From Caldifarciminota bacterium (lineage in GTDB: Bacteria; WOR-3; Hydrothermia; UBA1063; CAJXJZ01): a stretch of 12,222 nucleotides of DNA. A model generated the notes under the pieces. It made no database searches. It was given only the letters and a program-made list of their open reading frames with translations, and had not been told where the DNA came from. Both the position numbers and the translations under genes were made by a program. The DNA is taken from the NCBI GenBank assembly GCA_027073945.1, contig JALTEL010000065.1:1-12222 (forward strand), written 5' to 3'. Positions 6,487 through 12,222 of the stretch are shown in pieces (positions within the stretch are counted from its first letter, which is position 1; each line of letters opens with the position of its first letter).

Positions 6487-9400
6487 GAAGAGTACTTTTA
6501 CTTACTTTTTTCCTGGCTTCATTGGCATCTGCAAAAGATATGCTTGTAAAGGTGCCTGTTGCAAATAAGGCACAACTTGATATTATCTATAGAGATAAAT
6601 ATGCGGTAGTTGACAGGGACGCAAAATCTGTAACATTGTATGTCAATGAAGGACAATTTGACAAAATAAAGGCAATGGGGCTTAAGCCTGTTGTTATCAT
6701 TGATAATATACAGCAATATACAAAAGAAAGGACCAGTCCAACGAACAAGGTTGATACGTCTATAACAATGCACTATCACACTTATGCGCAGACTGTTTAC
6801 CTGATGGATTCAATAGCATCCGCAAATCCTTCGATATGTAAACTGGATACAATAGGTTATTCTGTTCAGGGCAGATTGATTCTTGCTATGAAGATATCGG
6901 ATAACCCGGGCATCAAAGAGGATGAGGCAGAGGTGAGAATTGTTGGATGTCATCATGGAAACGAGTGGCCGGCTTCGGAAATACCGCTTTTTTTGATTGC
7001 CTATCTCACGGAAAGGTACAACACGGATTCGTATGTTCATTATCTCGTAAATAACAGAGAAATATGGATAATGCCCATGCTCAATCCGGACGGGCATGAG
7101 CTCCATCAGAGAGAAAATGCAAACAACATAGATTTAAATAGAAATTACGGGTATATGTGGAGAGGAGATGGTGGTGACACCATTGCATACGGTCAGCCAG
7201 AGACCCGTGCAATGTACAGGTGGAGTCAGAGGGAGAATTTTACAATGGGGCTTACCTACCATACGTATCATCCTGCTGTAAACTATATATGGAATTATTC
7301 ACCTGACCATATTCCGGACAGTGCTCTTGTTGTTGATTATGCCAATATGTATGGTGATTCAACGGCAGACCACGGCGATGCTTACTGGGTAACAGAAGGC
7401 TATGATTGGTATCAGACTTTCGGAGATTTAAACGATTATTCTGCAGGTATTGATGGCATTAACGATGTTACAATAGAACTTTGCCATGAATTTGTGCCTC
7501 CTGATACAGAACTTGATACTACCTGGCATATAAACAGAGGGGCAATGCTCGCCTTTATAAATAAGGCAGGTCAGGGCATTCACGGATATGTTATGGATAG
7601 TGCAACGGGAGATACGTTAAAACAGGCAGTTGTGGATGTAGAGGGAATTGATTGGCCTGTTTTTACGGATAGTGAAACAGGTGATTATTTTAAGACACTT
7701 CTGCCCGGGACATACACAGTTGTGGCTTGGGCGAACGGTTACCAGAAAAAGAGTATTCCCGGAATAGTCGTATACAGTGACTCTGCTACCAAGCTGGATA
7801 TTTATCTTGCTCCCGGGGGAGAAAATTATGCATATAAGCTTGTTGAAGCTGTGATAGATAATCAATCCCCTCCTTCTATCAAACCGCATGCACCGTGGGT
7901 GCTGGGCGCGCCTGACGGAAAGTACGTGTCGCTTAATAATAACGGCTATGTTGTGCTTGATATGGGAGAGCATACTCCTGTAAATTATGCAGTTAAGGTT
8001 TATGAAGGTGACGACGGAACACCTGATGAATCTTACCTTGTCTATGGTGCTGATTCTTTTTACGGACCCTTCACTTACATAGGTCATGGAAGCGGTACAA
8101 GCATATGCTATTTGAATGGTTCCGGACTTGCTCATGCGAGATATATAGAGATAAAAGATGCAGGTGGAAACTCATCTTCAGGTTCTACAGCCGGTTTTGA
8201 CCTTGATGCTGTTATGAATATGCCGCTGCCTCAGGGTGCCTATGTTGTTCTCAATAAAACAGAGGTTATTGATACAGAAGGTGTAATAAACGGCAGTCTG
8301 GACCCTGGAGACAGAGGCTTTTTTAAATTTAATTTGAAGAATATAGGTACTCAGAATGCGTACAGTGTTAAATTTAAGTTAACATCCCTCTCTTCCTATG
8401 TTCAGGTTGAAAGTGATACTGTTGTAACTGATAGTATACAAACAGGCGACTCCGTTTATGTAAACAGAGGGTTTGATGTATTGGCTACAACACCAGAGGG
8501 ACAGATAGCATATATAAAATATGATATTATACTGGGAGATTCAATAACTGAAGATACCCTTGTTTTTGTTGTTGGGCAGAAAGATTCTTTAAATCCTCAG
8601 GGCCCGGATGATTATGGGTATTTCGCTTATGATATAAGCGATTCCGCATATACGGAATGGGAACCCTTGTCTTTTATTGACATCCAGGGGCCCGGAATAA
8701 ATCTCAATCTGCAGGACGATCAAACAGCCATAATACACCTGCCTTTTGTCTTCAAATATTACGGACAATACTTTGATTCAGTTTCCATATGTTCTAACGG
8801 ATGGGTTGCTCTGGGCTCCCATGCTGAAACGGATTATATTAACACATCCATACCCTCCACTTCAGCTCCTCCTTCATTGGTGGCCCCGTTCTGGGATGAC
8901 CTGTCTCCGCAAAATGGCGGGGGTGTTTATTACTATTTTGATGCCGATAGTAGCAGATTTATCATTGAATGGGCGGGTGTGCCTTTGTACAACAACAGTT
9001 CTGCCATTGAGTCATTTGAGATTATACTTAGAGATTCTTCTTTCTATCCTACTATTACAGGAGACGGTGAGGTGTTATTTATTTATCAGAGGGTCAGTGA
9101 TTCTAATTCCTGCAGCGTTGGCATAGCGAGTCCTTCTCAATCTTCTGGACTGCAATATCTGTATGACGGGGATTATGACAATACGGCAACTGCACTTGCT
9201 GCCGGCAGATTTATCAAGTTCACAACTGATACACCCTGTCTGAATATTGATGAAAACAGGAATCCGGCAAATAATATTGTATCAATGTCCGTCCCTACCA
9301 TACAAAAGGGAAATATAGTATTTTCGGTAAGGACAAATGCGCACTGCGTATCTCAATTCAATATCTATGATGTACAGGGCAGACTCGTTTTAAATAAGAC

Positions 9401-9524
9401 AATTGCACTTAGGCCCGGACTTAACAATTTGAACATTGGCATAAAATCGGCAAAGAGGGGCGTCTATTTTATTATTTTGAAAGGTGAGAGATGGAAGATA
9501 AAGAAAAAGATATTGAGGTTTTAA
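6483..9524 (+). CDS. Secreted M14 zinc carboxypeptidase with C-terminal T9SS-type sorting domain
   Basis: A 1013-residue multidomain exported peptidase. Residues 1-17 form a signal peptide (MRRVLLLTFFLASLASA). A prodomain-like segment precedes the M14 catalytic domain (about 90-360). Predicted zinc ligands are H158 and E161 (HGNE) and H260 (TYHTY). N219-R220 (LNRNYG) would bind the substrate carboxylate, and E332 (TIELCHE) is the probable catalytic glutamate. A carboxypeptidase-regulatory-like beta sandwich follows (about 364-442), then a discoidin-like region (about 450-575) ending FDLDAVM, an Ig-like/CARDB-like stretch (580-700) and a beta-rich domain (710-916) with CSNGWVALG and APFWDDL. 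The C-terminal 75 residues (FNIYDVQGRLV... KRGVYFIILK) are a type A T9SS sorting domain. It overlaps htrA by four and hslU by 34 bases. It probably acts at the cell surface or outside on peptides. Confidence 0.9.
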   Translation: MRRVLLLTFFLASLASAKDMLVKVPVANKAQLDIIYRDKYAVVDRDAKSVTLYVNEGQFDKIKAMGLKPVVIIDNIQQYTKERTSPTNKVDTSITMHYHTYAQTVYLMDSIASANPSICKLDTIGYSVQGRLILAMKISDNPGIKEDEAEVRIVGCHHGNEWPASEIPLFLIAYLTERYNTDSYVHYLVNNREIWIMPMLNPDGHELHQRENANNIDLNRNYGYMWRGDGGDTIAYGQPETRAMYRWSQRENFTMGLTYHTYHPAVNYIWNYSPDHIPDSALVVDYANMYGDSTADHGDAYWVTEGYDWYQTFGDLNDYSAGIDGINDVTIELCHEFVPPDTELDTTWHINRGAMLAFINKAGQGIHGYVMDSATGDTLKQAVVDVEGIDWPVFTDSETGDYFKTLLPGTYTVVAWANGYQKKSIPGIVVYSDSATKLDIYLAPGGENYAYKLVEAVIDNQSPPSIKPHAPWVLGAPDGKYVSLNNNGYVVLDMGEHTPVNYAVKVYEGDDGTPDESYLVYGADSFYGPFTYIGHGSGTSICYLNGSGLAHARYIEIKDAGGNSSSGSTAGFDLDAVMNMPLPQGAYVVLNKTEVIDTEGVINGSLDPGDRGFFKFNLKNIGTQNAYSVKFKLTSLSSYVQVESDTVVTDSIQTGDSVYVNRGFDVLATTPEGQIAYIKYDIILGDSITEDTLVFVVGQKDSLNPQGPDDYGYFAYDISDSAYTEWEPLSFIDIQGPGINLNLQDDQTAIIHLPFVFKYYGQYFDSVSICSNGWVALGSHAETDYINTSIPSTSAPPSLVAPFWDDLSPQNGGGVYYYFDADSSRFIIEWAGVPLYNNSSAIESFEIILRDSSFYPTITGDGEVLFIYQRVSDSNSCSVGIASPSQSSGLQYLYDGDYDNTATALAAGRFIKFTTDTPCLNIDENRNPANNIVSMSVPTIQKGNIVFSVRTNAHCVSQFNIYDVQGRLVLNKTIALRPGLNNLNIGIKSAKRGVYFIILKGERWKIKKKILRF

Positions 9525-10825
9525 CTCCTTCTGAAATTGTAAAGCGTCTGTCCAGGTATGTAATAGGGCAGGACGAAGCAAAGCGTGCCGTTGCAATCGC
9601 CATAAGAAACAGGTGGAGAAGGCTGAGAGCGGATGAAGGCATACGTAAAGAGATCATTCCCAATAACATTATAATGATAGGACCGACCGGTGTTGGAAAA
9701 ACGGAAATAGCAAGGAGATTGTCTCAGTTGGTAGGAGCACCTTTTGTAAAAGTAGAGGCCACAAAGTATACTGAAGTCGGTTATGTGGGCAGAGATGTGG
9801 AACAAATTATACGGGATTTAATGGAAGTCAGCGTATCCATGGTCAGGAAAGAAATGCTAAGCAGGGTCAAAAAAAAGGCCGAAAAAAAGGTTTACGACAA
9901 GCTTCTTGAACTTCTTTTTCCGCAGGTGAAAGATTCAGAGGAGGAGACCAGGTCAAGACTTTTTGAAATGCTCCATGATGGAAAATTTGATGATAGAGAA
10001 GTTGAAATTGAAGTGGAGAAGGTTGATATGCCTCCGCTATTTGGGGTTATGGGCAACATAGGGGATATGGAAGGTCTGGATTTTCAGTTGCCGGAACAAT
10101 TGCAAAATCTACTTCCAAAGTCAAAGAAATTGGTAAAAATGACCGTTAAAGATGCGAAAAAATACCTCATGGAAAGAGAATCCGAGAGTTTTATTGACAA
10201 GGAAAAAGTAAAGGAGATTGCAAGGGAAAAAGCCGAACAAAACGGTGTGGTTTTCATAGATGAACTTGATAAAATAGCATCAAAGGGGGAATTGAGCGGT
10301 CCGGATGTATCGAGGAGCGGTGTTCAGAGAGATCTGCTTCCTGTTGTTGAAGGTACAACAGTATCCACCAAATACGGGCATGTCAAAACAGACCATATTC
10401 TTTTTATTGCTGCAGGTGCTTTTCAGGGTGTAAGCCCGTCTGATCTTATCCCTGAGCTGCAGGGCAGATTTCCCATCAGGGTGGAGTTATCTTCCCTTGG
10501 CGCAGAAGAGTTTAGAAAAATACTGCTTGAGCCTGAGAATTCTCTTGTAAAACAATATCAGGCTCTTGTAAAATCAGAAGGTGTTTTATTGCATTTTACC
10601 AGAGGAGCGATTGATAAGATAGCGGAATATGCATATATGGCAAATGAAAAAGTTGAAGATATCGGAGCAAGAAGACTGCATACCATTATGGCAAGGGTGC
10701 TTGATGAACTGCTTTACAGCCTGCCCGGCAAGGATATTGAAAAAGTAACTATTGATGCAAAATATGTGGAGAGGCATTTAAAAGATTATTTTGTTGACGA
10801 AGATTTGACGAGGTATATATTATGA
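9491..10825 (+). CDS. hslU: HslU, ATPase subunit of the HslUV protease
   Basis: HslU is a hexameric AAA+ unfoldase that feeds proteins into the HslV peptidase in the cytoplasm. All landmarks are present in the 444 residues: N-terminal LTPSEIVKRLSRYVIGQDEAK, Walker A GPTGVGKT (64-71), pore loop GYVG (97-100), the inserted I-domain (about 110-240), Walker B VVFIDELD (253-260), ELQGRFPIRVEL (from 322) and sensor-2 GARR (392-395). The C-terminal tail EDLTRYIL matches the conserved tail that docks into HslV and activates it, so a functional HslV is expected somewhere. hslV is usually directly upstream; here a secreted peptidase is. The ATG at 9491 lies 34 bases inside that gene, with AAGGTGAG just before it, and the N-terminus aligns with the family there. 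Confidence 0.97.
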   Translation: MEDKEKDIEVLTPSEIVKRLSRYVIGQDEAKRAVAIAIRNRWRRLRADEGIRKEIIPNNIIMIGPTGVGKTEIARRLSQLVGAPFVKVEATKYTEVGYVGRDVEQIIRDLMEVSVSMVRKEMLSRVKKKAEKKVYDKLLELLFPQVKDSEEETRSRLFEMLHDGKFDDREVEIEVEKVDMPPLFGVMGNIGDMEGLDFQLPEQLQNLLPKSKKLVKMTVKDAKKYLMERESESFIDKEKVKEIAREKAEQNGVVFIDELDKIASKGELSGPDVSRSGVQRDLLPVVEGTTVSTKYGHVKTDHILFIAAGAFQGVSPSDLIPELQGRFPIRVELSSLGAEEFRKILLEPENSLVKQYQALVKSEGVLLHFTRGAIDKIAEYAYMANEKVEDIGARRLHTIMARVLDELLYSLPGKDIEKVTIDAKYVERHLKDYFVDEDLTRYIL

Positions 10826-11646
10826 TAAGAGAAGCGCAATTTGCAGGCAGTTTTTATCCTGCGGGGGAGAATGAGCTTTTAAAGCTTCTTGGACATCTGT
10901 TCTCTAAAGCAAAGCCAAAATCCGTTAAAAATCCCGTTGTAGCTTTGCTCGTCCCGCATGCAGGATACATTTATTCAGGCATTGTTGCCGCATCAGCTTA
11001 CAATCAGATTGCAGGCAAAAATATAAAGAATGTTGTGATATTTGGCCCGTCTCATCATTATATATTCAAAGGCGCATCAGTATGGCCTGGTGATAAATGG
11101 AAATCACCGTTGGGGAGTGTTGATATTAATAAAAATATTGTGAATATATTGATGCAGTCTTCACAGTACTATAATAACGATGCGGAGTTCCATGAGAATG
11201 AGCATTCGCTTGAGGTTCAGGTTCCCTTTCTCCAGTATGTGCTTAAAGATTTCAATATTGTTCCTGTTGTGTTTGGTATGCCAGATCCGGATGTGCTTGT
11301 TAGTTTATCAAAAGGTGTTGTAAAGCTTTTGGAAATGGAGAATACAATGTTTGTATTGAGTTCAGATTTATATCATGGATATTCACATGAGGAATGCGTG
11401 AAAACCGATGCATATACAAGAGAGGTTATAATGAAAATGGACCCGGATTTATTTTACAAAGAAATGATGCAAGAAAAGGCAATGGCCTGCGGTGGAGTTG
11501 GCATAGCGACATTTTTATTTGGGGCTTCTGAATACAATATAAAACCGATTTATATTGATTATACAAATACACATGAGGTAACAGGGGATTTCTCTGGCTA
11601 TGTAGTGGGCTATACTGCCATGGCATTTGTTAAAAGAGGTGAATAA
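10822..11646 (+). CDS. amrB: AmmeMemoRadiSam system protein B, Memo-family protein
   Basis: A 274-residue Memo-family protein (extradiol-dioxygenase-like fold). Human Memo binds copper and iron through two histidines and a cysteine. Likely equivalents here are H46 (VPHAGYIYSG), H78 or H79 (FGPSHH) and C223 (MACGGVGI). Other conserved pieces are AGSFYP (residues 8-13), EHSLEVQVPFLQ (127-138) and SSDLYHG (180-186). The bacterial function is unknown. The family was named from its genomic association with AMMECR1 proteins and a radical SAM enzyme, and the AMMECR1 partner follows directly here. The ATG overlaps the hslU stop as ATGA, and the stop shares one base with the next start, so the pair is probably translationally coupled. 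Confidence 0.94.
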   Translation: MIREAQFAGSFYPAGENELLKLLGHLFSKAKPKSVKNPVVALLVPHAGYIYSGIVAASAYNQIAGKNIKNVVIFGPSHHYIFKGASVWPGDKWKSPLGSVDINKNIVNILMQSSQYYNNDAEFHENEHSLEVQVPFLQYVLKDFNIVPVVFGMPDPDVLVSLSKGVVKLLEMENTMFVLSSDLYHGYSHEECVKTDAYTREVIMKMDPDLFYKEMMQEKAMACGGVGIATFLFGASEYNIKPIYIDYTNTHEVTGDFSGYVVGYTAMAFVKRGE

Positions 11647-12188
11647 TGCCGCTTTCTTCCAAGCAAAAGGAAATCCTTTTGAATATAGCTAAACTTGCAG
11701 TTAGAAAAGCTGTTTTGAAAGAGAAAAACGAATTGCCAGGAATAACTGACCCTGTTCTTATTGAAAAGAGGGGTGCATTTGTAACGTTGACAGAGCATGG
11801 TGAGTTGCGAGGTTGCATTGGCTATGTGCTTCCCATTAAGCCTTTGTATGAAACAGTCTGGGATGTCGCACAGGAAGCTGCTGTTGGTGACCCTCGGTTT
11901 AACCCTGTGTCTGCCTCTGAGATTCCTTTCCTTAAATATGAAATTTCAGCGTTAACGCCGCTTATCAGAGTGGCAGACATTCAAGAAATTACGGTTGGTG
12001 TGCATGGACTCATGATTAAACGCGGATATTATTCAGGGCTTTTGCTGCCGCAGGTAGCTATTAGTGAGCACTGGAGTCTTGAAGAATTCCTTTCTTACAC
12101 ATGCAGAAAGGCATGGATGGGCCCTGACTGCTGGAAGGATGCTGAAACAGAGATATATAAGTTTGAGGCAGAGGTTTTCAGTGATTAA
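11646..12188 (+). CDS. amrA: AmmeMemoRadiSam system protein A, AMMECR1-domain protein
   Basis: A 180-residue AMMECR1-family protein. The invariant LRGCIGY motif is at residues 54-60. GDPRFNPVSASE (81-92) and a C-terminal block containing GLLLPQVAISEHWSLEEFL and YKFEAEVF complete the family pattern. Where relatives usually have KAGLP.D.W, this one has KAWMGPDCW, a minor change. The conserved cysteine C57 is often suggested as an active-site residue, but the biochemical role of the family is not established. The ATG follows AGAGGTG with proper spacing and overlaps the amrB stop by one base (TAATG). Its stop overlaps a further start by eight bases. The radical SAM member (amrS) is not in this window. 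Confidence 0.94.
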   Translation: MPLSSKQKEILLNIAKLAVRKAVLKEKNELPGITDPVLIEKRGAFVTLTEHGELRGCIGYVLPIKPLYETVWDVAQEAAVGDPRFNPVSASEIPFLKYEISALTPLIRVADIQEITVGVHGLMIKRGYYSGLLLPQVAISEHWSLEEFLSYTCRKAWMGPDCWKDAETEIYKFEAEVFSD

Positions 12189-12222
12189 GGTCGGATTCCT
12201 GCAGTTTTTTCCTGTTCTTGGA
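12181..12222 (+). CDS. Probable carbon-nitrogen hydrolase (nitrilase superfamily), N-terminal fragment
   Basis: A GTG at 12181 begins a frame open to the window end: 14 codons reading (M)IKVGFLQFFPVLG. This matches the first beta strand typical of nitrilase/amidase-superfamily proteins, such as omega-amidases and the glutaminase domain of NAD synthetases (the pattern K-V-x-x-x-Q-x-x-P-V-x-G). AGAGG at 12170-12174, six bases upstream, is a good RBS. The start overlaps the amrA stop by eight bases, in keeping with the dense operon. The E-K-C catalytic triad is beyond the window, so the assignment rests on a short N-terminal pattern only. Confidence 0.5.
   Translation, partial: MIKVGFLQFFPVLG

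Noticed and set aside
7617..8135. 172-codon open frame on the minus strand
   Set aside because: It lies wholly inside the M14 peptidase gene, shows no recognisable domain, and the + strand reading has clear domain structure.
8746..9126. 126-codon open frame on the + strand in another frame
   Set aside because: It is inside the peptidase gene's beta-rich domain and its translation has no recognisable family pattern.

Overview
The window is a compact bacterial chromosome segment of moderately AT-rich DNA in which every credible gene lies on the + strand. It holds eleven recognisable protein genes, two of them cut by the window edges. No RNA gene, CRISPR array, insertion sequence or phage gene was recognised. 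A DegP/HtrA protease with two PDZ domains, HslU, a GatC subunit and split-type glycine decarboxylase fit a Gram-negative or diderm bacterium with an anaerobic style of metabolism. The large secreted M14 peptidase ends in a Por/type IX (T9SS-type) sorting domain. That points to the FCB group or a related candidate phylum such as WOR-3/Hydrothermae-like lineages. This placement is an inference, not something the sequence proves.

Region 1 (1-4691) is one run of six overlapping or touching genes: gcvPA (5' end missing), a free-standing tandem ACT-domain protein resembling the regulatory half of aspartokinase, korA, a short GlmU-like nucleotidyltransferase, gatC, and a HAD-family phosphatase. The genes are mostly housekeeping, but several belong to multi-subunit enzymes whose partners are not beside them: no gcvPB after gcvPA, no korB/C/D beside korA, and no gatA/gatB beside gatC. 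The GlmU-like protein stops within its left-handed beta-helix, so it cannot carry the usual acetyltransferase active site.

Region 2 (4692-4953) is the only sizeable non-coding gap. It contains an imperfect inverted repeat (4826-4877), then a near-consensus sigma-70-type promoter (TTGAAA, 17 bases, TATAAT at 4897-4925) and a strong Shine-Dalgarno sequence. This marks the start of a second transcription unit and fixes the HtrA start at 4954.

Region 3 (4954-12222) is a second chain of overlapping genes: htrA, the secreted multidomain M14 carboxypeptidase, hslU, amrB (Memo family), amrA (AMMECR1 family), and the first 14 codons of what looks like a carbon-nitrogen hydrolase. The first three genes are protein quality control or proteolysis functions in the envelope, outside the cell and in the cytoplasm. 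amrB and amrA are two parts of the poorly understood AmmeMemoRadiSam system; its radical SAM member is not in the window.

Nothing here is clearly a new defence or mobile system. The points most worth a second look are the truncated GlmU, the orphan ACT-domain gene, the scattered enzyme subunits, the protease operon and the amrB-amrA-hydrolase linkage.
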